Shown here: positions 9,011-17,729 of the stretch, piece by piece
Layout: every line of letters begins with the position of its first letter
Numbering within the stretch: position 1 is the first letter of the stretch
DNA from: Spartinivicinus marinus
GTDB taxonomy: Bacteria > Pseudomonadota > Gammaproteobacteria > Pseudomonadales > Zooshikellaceae
Length of the DNA: 64,000 bases
Direction of reading: 5' to 3'
Assembly (NCBI RefSeq): GCF_026309355.1
Contig: NZ_JAPJZK010000001.1
Location: 1,302,001 to 1,366,000 of the forward strand
Position numbers and translations under genes: made by a program
The notes under the pieces: generated by a model
Told to the model about the DNA's origin: nothing
The model's database searches: none
What the model saw: only the letters and a program-made list of their open reading frames with translations

Positions 9011-9640
9011 ATGAAAATATTTGAGCAACCTACCGCTCCAAGCGCCCTTAGAGTCAGCTTATTTCTTGCGGAAATAGATATTGAGGTAGCACGAGTCAAG
9101 GTAGATATTAGAGCCGGTGAAAATTTAACTGACTCATTTCAAGCTAAAAGCATCAACGGTAAGATCCCTGTATTAGAGCTTGATGATGGAACCACTATTT
9201 GCGAAAGCATGGCAATTTGTCGTTATTTCGCAGAACTGTACCCATCTACCCCCTCCTTATTTGGCGATACAGCTTTAGAGCGTGCTCAAATAGAAATGTG
9301 GCAACGTATAGTAGAACTACAAGGGTTATTTGTTAGTTTTCAGGCATTTAGAAATATTACAAGGGTCTATCAAGATCGAGAAAACTGTGTTGAAGCATGG
9401 GGGCAAGAGTCGCGAAACCGTTTAATTGACTTTTTATCAACTCTCAATCAACAATTAAAACAAACCCCTTATATAGCGGGTAGCAAATTTTCAGTTGCAG
9501 ATATCACCGCTTATGTACTGGTAAAGTTCATGGCTCACTTGGATATCCGTCTTGATAATTCACTACCTAACCTACAATCGTGGTATCACTGTATAAACAC
9601 TCGCCCTGCTATTCAAAAAGTGTTAGGGGATCAGTCATGA
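9011..9640 (+). CDS. Glutathione S-transferase
   Basis: 209 residues with a thioredoxin-fold N-terminal domain. The cis-Pro motif is in [10 protein letters not shown] and ESMAICRYF is the glutathione gamma-glutamyl contact segment. The C-terminal helical domain has [10 protein letters not shown], the N-capping motif S/TxxD of GSTs. It probably conjugates or reduces electrophiles with glutathione in the cytoplasm. Its stop codon overlaps the next GST start in ATGA, so the two are translationally coupled. The divergent TetR gene is the likely regulator. Confidence 0.85.
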   Translation: MKIFEQPTAPSALRVSLFLAEIDIEVARVKVDIRAGENLTDSFQAKSINGKIPVLELDDGTTICESMAICRYFAELYPSTPSLFGDTALERAQIEMWQRIVELQGLFVSFQAFRNITRVYQDRENCVEAWGQESRNRLIDFLSTLNQQLKQTPYIAGSKFSVADITAYVLVKFMAHLDIRLDNSLPNLQSWYHCINTRPAIQKVLGDQS

Positions 9641-10305
9641 TCGAGCTGTATACTGCTGCAACACCAAATGGCTACAAAATATCCATTGCTTTAGAAGAGC
9701 TAGCTCTGAAATATCAAGTTCATCATCTTGATTTATCTGCTGGTGAGCAAAAGCAATCAGATTACTTAGCGATTAATCCAAATGGGAGGATTCCTGCCAT
9801 TATCGACCGCGATAACAACAACTTTGTTATCTTTGAATCTGGAGCCATCCTTCTTTATTTGGCAGAAAAAACCGGTAAATTATTACCTCAAGATCCCTAT
9901 CAACGCTCGCAAACCATTCAGTGGCTAATGTTTCAAATGGGAGGCATTGGCCCAATGATGGGTCAGGCCAATGTATTTTACCGTTATTTTCCTGAAAAAA
10001 TTCCTGCAGCTATTAACCGTTATCAACACGAAGGGCGTCGATTATTTGAAGTAATGGATAAGCAACTGGCTACCAATCAATATCTGGCAGGAGCCGAATA
10101 CACTATTGCCGACATCGCTACTTGGCCCTGGGTAAGATCTTATGAATGGAGTGGTATCGATATTACTGGACTTAACCATTTACAACGATGGATAGCCCAG
10201 ATTAGCGAACGTCCTGCAGTACAAAAAGGCATCACTATACCACCTAGCTCTGATGCCCCTGATGAAAAAAAAGCACAGCAAATCAGTAAAATGGTGACAA
10301 GGTAG
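9637..10305 (+). CDS. Glutathione S-transferase, YfcG/YghU-like
   Basis: 222 residues from the ATG that overlaps the previous stop (ATGA). An upstream in-frame start at 9580 would lie inside the previous gene and is less likely. The N-terminus [21 protein letters not shown] matches Nu-class GSTs (YfcG/YghU), which act as disulfide-bond reductases with bound GSH. NGRIPAI holds the cis-Pro and [13 protein letters not shown] the glutathione contact. [12 protein letters not shown] is the C-domain capping motif. It is coupled to the first GST, so the pair probably serves one detoxification response. Confidence 0.85.
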   Translation: MIELYTAATPNGYKISIALEELALKYQVHHLDLSAGEQKQSDYLAINPNGRIPAIIDRDNNNFVIFESGAILLYLAEKTGKLLPQDPYQRSQTIQWLMFQMGGIGPMMGQANVFYRYFPEKIPAAINRYQHEGRRLFEVMDKQLATNQYLAGAEYTIADIATWPWVRSYEWSGIDITGLNHLQRWIAQISERPAVQKGITIPPSSDAPDEKKAQQISKMVTR

Positions 10306-10313
10306 CGCTGCTA

Positions 10314-10619
10314 TTAAGCACTAGCTGCATACTCAATGAAATATCGCTCATCCAAACCGGTTGGGCTAAACAGCTTTTTAATAAAATCACTGCCGTTGAT
10401 AAACCGCAGGGGACCTCCACTCAAGTGGTTTTTTAAGTTGATGAACAACCCTAATGCGCTGCTACTGATATACTCAGTTTTCTCTAAATTAATAATCAAT
10501 CGTTTAGATGAGCTGTGCTTACAATATGCTTCGACAAAGGCAGCAACATCACAGCTTTTGAAGGTTTTACCCAAATGAATAATAACCTCATCATTTGTAA
10601 CAGTAGTCATAATCGTCAT
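10314..10619 (-). CDS. STAS-domain protein (anti-sigma-factor antagonist-like)
   Basis: 101 residues from the internal ATG at 10619, chosen because AGGAGAGG lies about 7 nt upstream; a longer version starting at 10658 lacks such a site. It is a single STAS domain: IINLEKTEYISSSALGLFINL contains the Ser region normally phosphorylated by a partner kinase, and EAYCKHSSSKRL precedes it. STAS proteins switch partner kinases or anti-sigma factors in stress and biofilm signalling. No kinase or phosphatase partner gene is adjacent, so the pathway is unknown. Confidence 0.8.
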   Translation of the reverse strand: MTIMTTVTNDEVIIHLGKTFKSCDVAAFVEAYCKHSSSKRLIINLEKTEYISSSALGLFINLKNHLSGGPLRFINGSDFIKKLFSPTGLDERYFIEYAASA

Positions 10620-11363
10620 AACATCAACCTCTCCTGAATGACTGCCTGCCGCTTCCATGACTTATCACTTCGCTACTCAAACAGGCGTGTGAATAATAAA
10701 CACATGTGGAAATATTATTATGCAATAATTCACATTTTACTTGATCAAACAGTTAATTAAACGAAAGTATGGCGGAATTCACGCAAAACATAGATATAGA
10801 TCACATTTTCTTATATACCCACCTCACTAAGCAGTTCCTACTGCCATCAACTGATAGCGAAACAGTTAGAGGGTAAAAAGAGAAGAGACTGCTATTTTAT
10901 TTATCGCATCGTCCACTAGGTGAGGTCCTATTGAAAAACAAAAAACAACAACTCATAATATAAGTCAGTTTCCTAAAATATAAGCTAGCACTTTAAAATA
11001 ATAACCATTAATTAATCAGGAGCAGGCATTTATCAAAATCCAATAAAACCCAACAACAACAATACGACAAAAAATAGCTATGTATCGCAACCGATTTTAA
11101 AAAGTAATCGCAACAAAATATTGAAGCATTAAAAATATTAAAGGGTAATATTATTAATGCAACTGTCATTTAATTTTAACAACGGAAGTTTATCTTGACA
11201 GAGCTTTACTGAAGACATGACTATTGCCGACCTGAAATACGATCAAAAAGTGAGTTGGTCTAAACAGGATAATTCTTCATTTACAGAGAAGATAGGTGTT
11301 GAAAAAACATTTAAAGCAAGCCTTCCAACAGGGCAATCGCATATATACTATTCACATGAGTAC
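10620..11363. other. Long AT-rich intergenic region
   Basis: About 740 bp between the STAS start and the double hairpin downstream of tpx. A 66-codon frame at 11217-11417 exists but has a poor ribosome binding site and runs into the hairpins, so I do not call it. No repeat or RNA gene was recognised. Confidence 0.35.
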
Positions 11364-11402
11364 AATCAAAATCAAGATATACAGCATATCTTGATTTTGA
11401 TT
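11364..11402 (-). terminator. Long hairpin downstream of tpx
   Basis: Perfect 17-bp stem (left arm AATCAAAATCAAGATAT) with a 5-nt ACAGC loop. It lies 42 bp beyond the tpx stop on the minus strand, but no clean T-run follows. Confidence 0.55.
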
Positions 11403-11407
11403 GTTGT

Positions 11408-11431
11408 TTATAGTTAAACAGTTAACTATAA
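11408..11431 (-). terminator. Second hairpin downstream of tpx
   Basis: Perfect 10-bp stem (TTATAGTTAA / TTAACTATAA) with loop ACAG, 13 bp from the tpx stop and immediately beside the longer hairpin. Two tandem hairpins probably form the 3' end of the tpx mRNA. Confidence 0.5.
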
Positions 11432-11443
11432 GACAAGTATATT

Positions 11444-11941
11444 TTATAAAGAATCAAGTGCAGCTTGATAGTTTGGTTCTTCGGTAATTTCCTTAACCAA
11501 TTCACTATGCACCACCAGGCCTTCTTCATTCAAACAAATCACAGCCCGAGCAGCTAAACCTCGTAAAGGACCTTCGTTAATATTCACACCATAAGACTCG
11601 GTAAACTCTGGAGCACGGAAAAACGATGCAGATGTTACTCCCTCAATTCCCTCTACTTCACAGAAGCGGCCTGCTGCAAATGGCAAATCAGCAGAAATAC
11701 AAACAACCACTGTATTTTCTTTAGCTGCAGCCTTTTGATTAAAAGTTCTTACACTAGTTGCACATACAGGGGTATCAATGCTTGGAAAGATATTAAGTAC
11801 AACTTTCTTCCCTGCAAAGTCGTTTAATTTAATATTCGACAGATCTGCTCCACATAAAACAAAAGCGGGCACTTTTTCACCAGTTGCAGGAAATTTACCA
11901 GAAACACTCACTGGATTACCTTGAAACGTCACAGTAGACAT
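11444..11941 (-). CDS. tpx: Thiol peroxidase Tpx (atypical 2-Cys peroxiredoxin)
   Basis: 165 residues, the usual length. The peroxidatic Cys60 is in [10 protein letters not shown] (TxxC) and the resolving Cys94 in AAGRFCEV, the pair characteristic of Tpx. It reduces hydrogen peroxide and alkyl hydroperoxides with thioredoxin as reductant. It is monocistronic, ending near two hairpins and divergent from a thioredoxin-fold protein gene at 12084. It fits the peroxide-defence theme of the region. Confidence 0.93.
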   Translation of the reverse strand: MSTVTFQGNPVSVSGKFPATGEKVPAFVLCGADLSNIKLNDFAGKKVVLNIFPSIDTPVCATSVRTFNQKAAAKENTVVVCISADLPFAAGRFCEVEGIEGVTSASFFRAPEFTESYGVNINEGPLRGLAARAVICLNEEGLVVHSELVKEITEEPNYQAALDSL

Positions 11942-12083
11942 AATTGATACCTATTGATTATGGATGAAATGAAATGCAAGTTTACTTATAAAATTAGGCA
12001 ACAAGAAGTAACTAATTTATACTTCCAACAACTTATAAAACATACTCCCAATGGACTCTAGTCGTAACACTTAAGGAGACTAA

Positions 12084-12641
12084 ATGGCACTAACCCCATC
12101 AACCATGATGCCATTAGGCACAACTGCTCCCGAATTTACCTTACCTGATACTGTTTCTGGTAAAGATTACTCACTAGCGGAGTTAACAGGCACTAAAGGT
12201 TTATTAGTGACTTTTATTTGCAACCACTGCCCTTTCGTAATTCATATCATTGATCAATATACTCAACTACTAAATGAATATATTGAACAGGGTATTGGCT
12301 GTGTAGCAATCAGTGCTAATGATGTAGTCAGCCATCCTGATGACCACCCAGACAAAATGAAGCTAATGGCAGCAAACCAAGGGTTTAAATTCCCTTACCT
12401 TTATGACGAAACCCAGTCAGTAGCAAAAGCCTATGATGCTGCTTGTACACCAGACTTCTTCTTATTTGATAGCCAGCTGACATGTGTTTATCGCGGTCAA
12501 TTTGATGACTCGAAACCAGGTAATAATAAGCCTGTTACAGGTAGAGACTTACGACAGGCGCTTACTAATTTGGTAGCAGGTCAACCCATTTCAGAGCAGC
12601 AAGTACCTAGTATGGGCTGCAATATTAAATGGAAAGGCTAA
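12084..12641 (+). CDS. Thioredoxin-fold protein (AhpC/TSA-like, CxxC)
   Basis: 185 residues with no clear signal peptide. It begins APEFTLPDTVSGKDYSL like peroxiredoxin and TlpA-type proteins and has a CNHCP redox motif at Cys46/Cys49, unlike the single Cys of peroxiredoxins. TPDFFLFD carries the cis-Pro. This matches the widespread family of thioredoxin-like proteins with a CNHCPF motif whose substrate is not established. A good ribosome binding site (AAGGAG) precedes the start. It is divergent from tpx, which suggests but does not prove a shared redox role. Confidence 0.8.
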   Translation: MALTPSTMMPLGTTAPEFTLPDTVSGKDYSLAELTGTKGLLVTFICNHCPFVIHIIDQYTQLLNEYIEQGIGCVAISANDVVSHPDDHPDKMKLMAANQGFKFPYLYDETQSVAKAYDAACTPDFFLFDSQLTCVYRGQFDDSKPGNNKPVTGRDLRQALTNLVAGQPISEQQVPSMGCNIKWKG

Positions 12642-12665
12642 ATACAATAGTGTTAACTGAAGTAC

Positions 12666-12714
12666 TAGTGGCCCATGCATAAGATCGTTATTTAGTGATG
12701 CAGATGGACCACTA
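12666..12714. terminator. Imperfect hairpin between convergent genes
   Basis: TAGTGG..CCAT..GCAT pairs imperfectly with ATGC..ATGG.CCACTA between the convergent stops at 12641 and 12762. There is no T-run, so it is only a possible bidirectional 3' end. Confidence 0.35.
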
Positions 12715-12761
12715 ACCTCAATTAAAGGCAAGCTTTCTAACGATGCAGCGTAAAAGGTCAA

Positions 12762-13232
12762 TTATTTAGCCGCTGCTTTTTTTGCTACTCCAGCTAGTAA
12801 ACCCTGGATTTTACCAATAACAGCTTCACACCCTTTCATCTGATGTCGCTCAGCTAGATAGCGTGGATTATTGTAGGTAATAACTGTTTGACCTGATTTA
12901 TTTTGATATACCAGATATTTTTGTGGCAAATCTATAGCTGTAGTATGGGCACACTGCATTAACTTGGTGCCTACATTTGGGTTGCCAAAGATAACCAGCT
13001 TAGTTGGTGGCAACTTTAGACCGACATTTTTAGCATTATCCATATGGTCGATAACTGTAAAAACCCTTACCCCCTTATCTTTAAGCTTATTGAGCTCTTT
13101 AACTAAGTTTTCAGTTGTCTGGTCTACGCTATGATTGGATGAGATCTGTTCAAGACCGCTTGCCCAGATGTTAACAGACAAAGCCATAGCAAATGTGGTG
13201 AGTAGTAGTTGCTTTGCTTTCATTGAGTTCAC
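12762..13232 (-). CDS. Exported DUF302 domain protein
   Basis: 156 residues with a signal peptide (about 1-25, ending NIWA). The DUF302 domain spans roughly 40-130: ENLVKELNKLKDKGVRVFTVIDH, then KLVIFGNPNVGTKLMQ, then IDLPQKYLVYQN. All are hallmark blocks of this small alpha/beta fold, which is often fused to or near redox proteins. A basic Ala/Lys tail ends the protein. The function of the family is unknown; the location next to thiol-redox genes is suggestive only. Confidence 0.8.
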   Translation of the reverse strand: MNSMKAKQLLLTTFAMALSVNIWASGLEQISSNHSVDQTTENLVKELNKLKDKGVRVFTVIDHMDNAKNVGLKLPPTKLVIFGNPNVGTKLMQCAHTTAIDLPQKYLVYQNKSGQTVITYNNPRYLAERHQMKGCEAVIGKIQGLLAGVAKKAAAK

Positions 13233-13381
13233 TCCTTATTAAATTCTAGTTCTTATAATAGACACTTCTCAAAGGCTAATCCTTCCAGACAATTTGAGTT
13301 TTAGGGACATAGCTAACAGTTTATTTTTAGAGATGCCCAAATGTATAATCATGCCAAACAAAAAGATTAAGGAAATGACAG

Positions 13382-14365
13382 TTGGATGTAGCAATTATCA
13401 ATTGGGCTCAAGCCCAGCTCAGTAGTTTACACGTTGTTTTTCAACTGTTTTCCTGGTTGGGTTATGGCGAGCTGTATCTGATTATTATAGGCGTGCTGTA
13501 TTGGGGCTGGAACCCTCGTTTAGGCGTCAGTTTAAGTGGTTATTTATTATTAGCCAGCGCCCTTAATGGTATTTTCAAACTTGTTATTCATGCACCACGC
13601 CCTTACTGGCTAGCACCAGAATTATATAAAGGCATTCCTGATCACGCATTCGGTATGCCCTCTGGGCATGCTAATAGCAGCTTAAGCTTTTGGGGGCGCT
13701 GGGCTTTCACTATTAATAAATACTGGTTCTGGCTACTTTGTGCCGTCATTATTTTTGTGATTGGGCTTTCCAGGGTTTTTCTTGGCGCTCACTTTCCCAG
13801 CCAAGTTCTTTCTGGCTGGGGGCTCGCCTTAAGTTGCTTAATTATATTCGGCTATTGTGAACACAAACTAACCCCATGGTTTAGCCAGCTTAAACCTGGT
13901 ACTCAGATTTTACTGGTACTCTGCTCTTGTGGTGTTGTATTGCTTGCAGGTGTTTTCAGTTATTTATCCACCCAGGCGTTTATTATTCCTGAACATTGGC
14001 TGACTAATGCATACTCTGCAAGCCAAACCGACAAACCATTCGTGCCAGTTAACCTAAAGTCTATATGTCGTGATACAGCTATGCTCGCAGGTTTATGGGT
14101 TGGGGCTATTCTTTATTATCAACAACAGGGCTGGCATCAGTTAACTCAACCACAAGGAAGACTTCTCCGCTGCCTTGGAGGAGTAATCAGTGGTCTGCTT
14201 ATCTGGTATGGCTTAGGGTTAGCCATAAAAATCACCACTACTTTCGACACTGTCAGCTACTATTTGTTACAAGTTATTCGTAGTTTTATTTTTGGGCTAT
14301 GGGTAAGTCACCTTTGGCCATGTCTTACCTTAAAGTGGCAACGTCATCGTGCGCTGTCACTGTAA
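13382..14365 (+). CDS. PAP2-family membrane phosphatase
   Basis: 327 residues, with a TTG start (13382) preceded by AAGGAAATG. Several membrane helices are visible. Phosphatase motifs of the PAP2 superfamily: K66-----RP (R73 P74), PSGH (93-96) and SRxxxxxH (S130 R131 to H137). The Asp that usually follows the His in motif 3 is Gln141 here. Such enzymes remove phosphate from lipid phosphates or undecaprenyl pyrophosphate at the outer face of the inner membrane. The long C-terminal half with extra helices is beyond the core domain. The substrate is unknown. Confidence 0.8.
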   Translation: MDVAIINWAQAQLSSLHVVFQLFSWLGYGELYLIIIGVLYWGWNPRLGVSLSGYLLLASALNGIFKLVIHAPRPYWLAPELYKGIPDHAFGMPSGHANSSLSFWGRWAFTINKYWFWLLCAVIIFVIGLSRVFLGAHFPSQVLSGWGLALSCLIIFGYCEHKLTPWFSQLKPGTQILLVLCSCGVVLLAGVFSYLSTQAFIIPEHWLTNAYSASQTDKPFVPVNLKSICRDTAMLAGLWVGAILYYQQQGWHQLTQPQGRLLRCLGGVISGLLIWYGLGLAIKITTTFDTVSYYLLQVIRSFIFGLWVSHLWPCLTLKWQRHRALSL

Positions 14366-14412
14366 ACACTTATGAACTATGATAAAAATTGTAAAGGCCT
14401 GGTTACATAAAA

Positions 14413-14886
14413 ATGAAGTATACACAACGTCACATGAATCACCCCAAACATATTGCACTGGTGGCTCATGACAATAAAAAGAATGAAATACTTGCATGGG
14501 TAAGTGAACATGCTCCTATTCTTGAACAGCACCACTTATATGCAACAGGCACCACAGGTGCACTATTGGAACATAACTTAGATTTAACCATTGAAAAGTT
14601 AATTAGCGGTCCTTTAGGTGGCGACCAGCAAGTTGGAGCACTGATTACCGAAGGTAGCATTGATATGCTCATTTTCTTCTGGGACCCCTTTGAGCCATTG
14701 CCCCATGACCCAGATGTAAAAGCCCTGCTGCGAATTGCAGCAGTATGGAATGTGCCTGTTGCCTGTAATCAGGCCTCAGCAGATTTCCTGATCAAGTCAC
14801 CCCTAATGGGAGAACACTATACCCATAGTGTTCCTGATTATGAGCACTATCGAATTAAACGACGAAATATTGCTGAGACGAATTAA
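14413..14886 (+). CDS. mgsA: Methylglyoxal synthase
   Basis: 157 residues. It converts dihydroxyacetone phosphate to methylglyoxal and phosphate in the cytoplasm. The sequence [28 protein letters not shown] and [20 protein letters not shown] is diagnostic. With this start the catalytic Asp is residue 71 and the active-site His residue 98, matching the E. coli enzyme numbering and supporting the start. It lies 47 bp after the PAP2 gene and could share its transcript. Methylglyoxal needs glutathione-based detoxification, and two GSTs are nearby, but no glyoxalase is in the window. Confidence 0.93.
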   Translation: MKYTQRHMNHPKHIALVAHDNKKNEILAWVSEHAPILEQHHLYATGTTGALLEHNLDLTIEKLISGPLGGDQQVGALITEGSIDMLIFFWDPFEPLPHDPDVKALLRIAAVWNVPVACNQASADFLIKSPLMGEHYTHSVPDYEHYRIKRRNIAETN

Positions 14887-14980
14887 GGCTAATACCCTAT
14901 ACCCATAGGCAACAGTCGCTGGAGATAGCCATCATTATAAAAGTAGTGCCAACTATGCTTATACTAAAAATGAAATAACC

Positions 14981-15850
14981 ATGAACAGTGAGGACGGGCT
15001 TATGGTGGATCTCGCCTACTTTTTACCACCATCACAGGGAGAACTTAACCTAGAGGCATATAACCCAAGTTATACCTTTAATCTGGATAAAACCAACGCC
15101 AAAAAAGAAGCCCAAACGCTTGGCATCAGTTTGAATGAATGGCAAACCAAATTGTTTGCAGAGCAAAAACAAGGGTTGCTTATTATTTTTCAAGCAATGG
15201 ATAGCATTGCTAAATTATCAAATTTACAGCAAGTATTTACCGGGCTTAGTCCTCATGGTATTTCTGCTCATACCTTTGACCCACCCGGGATTGATGATCA
15301 TCGTCATGACTTTCTACGGCGCTTTCATCTCTATGTACCTAGTAAAGGCATGATTGGGATATTTAGTCATAGCTATTATGAGTGGATACTTCGCAATATG
15401 GTCAATAAGGGCATCGAGCCTAAAGGATTACACAACCAAGCAACACATATTAATAATTTTGAATTATTGCTAAGAGATACAGGGACTCAGGTCATCAAGT
15501 TTTATTTACATATAAGCCGCCAAGAACATCGCCACCGTCTCTTACAACGTCTTTCTAATCCAGAAGAGTACTGGAAATTAACCCCAACAGACTTACACAT
15601 CCAAAAACACTGGAGTCAAACGATTAAAAGCTATGAACACATTATTCAACTCACCCATAGCCCTCTACACCCATGGTATATAATACCTAGTGACTATACC
15701 TGGTTTCGTGACCTACTCATTGCCAAGATTCTAAACCATACCCTCACCGCCATGAAACCCAGTTATCCAGTCATGCAACCACCGTTTAACATAGAAGACC
15801 TACCTGAAGAAGTTGTTACTAACCTCAGTAAAAAAGCTAAAAAAAATTAG
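14981..15850 (+). CDS. PPK2-like protein with degenerate nucleotide motifs
   Basis: 289 residues with the overall order and spacing of class III polyphosphate kinase 2 (polyP:AMP/ADP phosphotransferase): LNEWQTKLFAEQKQGLLIIFQ, DHRHDFLRRFHLYVP, GMIGIF and EEYWKLTPTDL. The Walker A region, normally GMDAAGKDG, is AMDSIAKLS (about 72-80). The following Asn/Asp-Arg motif, normally IFNRSxYED, is IFSHSYYEW (about 127-135). Loss of the P-loop glycines and catalytic Asp/Arg argues against kinase activity, so it may be a pseudoenzyme or bind another ligand. The frame is intact over the full length, so it is not simple decay. Confidence 0.7.
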   Translation: MNSEDGLMVDLAYFLPPSQGELNLEAYNPSYTFNLDKTNAKKEAQTLGISLNEWQTKLFAEQKQGLLIIFQAMDSIAKLSNLQQVFTGLSPHGISAHTFDPPGIDDHRHDFLRRFHLYVPSKGMIGIFSHSYYEWILRNMVNKGIEPKGLHNQATHINNFELLLRDTGTQVIKFYLHISRQEHRHRLLQRLSNPEEYWKLTPTDLHIQKHWSQTIKSYEHIIQLTHSPLHPWYIIPSDYTWFRDLLIAKILNHTLTAMKPSYPVMQPPFNIEDLPEEVVTNLSKKAKKN

Positions 15851-15985
15851 CTTAGTGATACATCTCCTCACTAGCACCTCTTGATAAAATATAAAAAGAT
15901 CATACTTATGAAATATACCATGTGTCGTTACCCTTAATCAGGTAACCTAAAGCCATAAGTTTATGGAAACAAAGAAATACAAAAT

Positions 15986-16324
15986 ATGTTTGATTGGTTA
16001 CTTATTTTCATCTGTGTTGCCGCCGCTTTACTTTGGTGGGATGCAGTCAAAGCAAAGGAACTGGCAAAGCAAGCTGTCGCCCGAACTTGCAAATCTATGC
16101 AGTTGCAATTACTGGATGATACTGTCGCCCTGAGCTGGCTAAAGCTGAAGCGTAATCACCAAGGGCAAGTCGTATTCGCTCGCAGTTATCAGTTTGAGTT
16201 CAGCCTGAATGGTGCCGAGCGTTATAAAGGTGCAGTTCAGCTGCTGGGCTATAAGGTACAACAGATGCAAATTGATAACCCCCACGAACAGCCAGAAGCC
16301 GCCAAACAGACCTACTTGCAGTAG
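15986..16324 (+). CDS. DUF3301 domain protein
   Basis: 112 residues. A single N-terminal membrane helix (about 3-18, LLIFICVAAALLWWDA) is followed by a soluble domain with the family block AKQAVARTCKSMQLQLLDDTVALSWLKLKRN. DUF3301 proteins are small gammaproteobacterial inner-membrane anchored proteins of unknown function. It is monocistronic; the 364-bp gap after it contains a copy of dispersed element A and a short GC hairpin region at 16423-16439 (CAGCATA/TATGCTG). Confidence 0.8.
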   Translation: MFDWLLIFICVAAALLWWDAVKAKELAKQAVARTCKSMQLQLLDDTVALSWLKLKRNHQGQVVFARSYQFEFSLNGAERYKGAVQLLGYKVQQMQIDNPHEQPEAAKQTYLQ

Positions 16325-16530
16325 TTCCAACATAAAATGAATCAAGTCTACAGAAGATGTACTTAAGTTGTTCGTCTGACAACTTTTTGTTACATTAGCA
16401 CTGCCTTACGCTGAGCCATAAACAGCATAAGGTATGCTGGGAGTGCTGAGCCTCCTGGCTTTTTCTAGTCCTCAAGACCAAACTCCTTTTTTTGTTTATT
16501 TTTTATTCACTGCTTTGAGCAATTTTATTG

Positions 16531-16620
16531 GTATACCCAATACGAAGGGTTTTTAGGTGCGGCCATCAAGTGACGAGACCCATGAGCCTACAAATAATAG
16601 GTGATTGGGGCGAGGAATGA
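16531..16620 (+). repeat. Dispersed element A, partial copy
   Basis: Starts GTATACCCAATACGAAGG and continues through TTTTTAGGTGCGGCC to AAATAATAGGTGATTGGGG. It aligns with 6868-6938 in the same orientation and, more loosely, with the reverse strand of 1910-2046. Nothing else was recognised in the flanking gap. Confidence 0.65.
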
Positions 16621-16688
16621 AGACAGTTAAATGCTCCTGCATAAACTGCATTCCCACCATCCATGGTGGTCATAACAAAACCTAGAAA

Positions 16689-16883
16689 TCATTCGTGAAG
16701 GGTATTAACCACAAAAGCAAGACTGCAACAATAATTATGGCCTGTAAGTTTTCCTATGAAATGAGCTGCATCACTGCTAGCCTGCTCTTTTAGCAAACCC
16801 ATACATATAAGATAAATCGGTAAAAACTGGCTTACCCCTAACAGCAGAAAGAAACCTGAGCCAATGTACTTGATAATTTTCAT
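16689..16883 (-). CDS. Possible small membrane protein
   Basis: 64 residues with one or two hydrophobic segments (about 5-33, containing GSGFFLLLGVSQFLPIYLI). There is no convincing ribosome binding site before the ATG and no family match that I know. It may be a spurious frame; kept because the composition is protein-like and nothing else occupies the gap. Confidence 0.3.
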   Translation of the reverse strand: MKIIKYIGSGFFLLLGVSQFLPIYLICMGLLKEQASSDAAHFIGKLTGHNYCCSLAFVVNTLHE

Positions 16884-17189
16884 TTGTGATAAATAATTAT
16901 ATACTCAGTTTAAGTATAATTTTTAGAAGAAAAATAAACCAAGAAGATTAAAAGCTAACTTTTCTTTACATATTAGCGCTTTATTCGAAAACCGAAAGCA
17001 GTAATTATAGTCAAACCAAGTGTTTTTTTAGTGTTCTGGTTATTCTACATCTATTGTCTATACTTATTTAGCTGTTGAATAAGAGCAACTAACGACATTA
17101 TGACCAAATGGATAACGGGTTAATTAATAACATAATTGCCCACCTTATCAACTTTAATTTTATTGGATATATTCTTTAAGGAGAAAGCA

Positions 17190-17471
17190 ATGTCTAACAC
17201 CAACTTAGCTCTTGGAGCATATGGGCCATTTGCCTGTAATATTGATCAACCAGCAAAAGTAGCTTTCAGCGAAGCATTTGAGCACTTTAAAGGCGTAAAA
17301 TATGAGCCTGTTGCCGTAGCCTCTCAAGTTGTTTCAGGCACAAACTATGCTTTTTTCTGTAATGCAACGCCTGTGTATCCTGGCGCTACAACTTACCCAG
17401 CAATGGTTAGCATATACAAACCGCTAGATGGAAATGCAGGTATTACTAATATTGAAAGGCTACCTTACTAG
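17190..17471 (+). CDS. Small cystatin-like protein
   Basis: 93 residues from the ATG at 17190, chosen because AAGGAGA lies 7 nt upstream; the longer frame from 17136 has no such site. The sequence has the order of a minimal cystatin: a Gly near the N-terminus (LALGAYGPF), an alpha-helix (VAFSEAFEHF), then EPVAVASQVVSGTNYAFFC with the QxVxG loop (Gln46 to Gly50) that cystatins insert into papain-like proteases. No signal peptide is seen. A cysteine-protease inhibitor role is an inference from the motif. A strong terminator follows, so it is a monocistronic unit. Confidence 0.7.
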   Translation: MSNTNLALGAYGPFACNIDQPAKVAFSEAFEHFKGVKYEPVAVASQVVSGTNYAFFCNATPVYPGATTYPAMVSIYKPLDGNAGITNIERLPY

Positions 17472-17519
17472 CATTCCATACTCAAAATAAATCACTAGAT
17501 ATATACAAAACTCACTCAA

Positions 17520-17547
17520 GCCACTGAACCATTCAGTGGCTTTTTTT
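17520..17547 (+). terminator. Intrinsic terminator after cystatin-like gene
   Basis: Stem GCCACTGAA / TTCAGTGGC with a 3-nt loop and seven T directly after it. Confidence 0.93.
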
Positions 17548-17729
17548 ATAATTTGATTAAACCATCAAGCCTACAGTCACTAGCCAATCAAAAATAGTAC
17601 CGCAACAATAAACATCACATGAAATATAACTATAGCTAAATATTAAATTGCGAAATGCTATATTGATATTATTCTTCATCACGTCAATCAAATCTGTTAA
17701 GCCATTTCAAACACAAAAGGATTTATATA

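Noticed and set aside
11217..11417. 66-codon plus-strand frame before the tpx hairpins
   Set aside because: Weak ribosome binding site, and its last third is the 17-bp palindrome plus part of the next one. Composition does not look like a protein beyond that.
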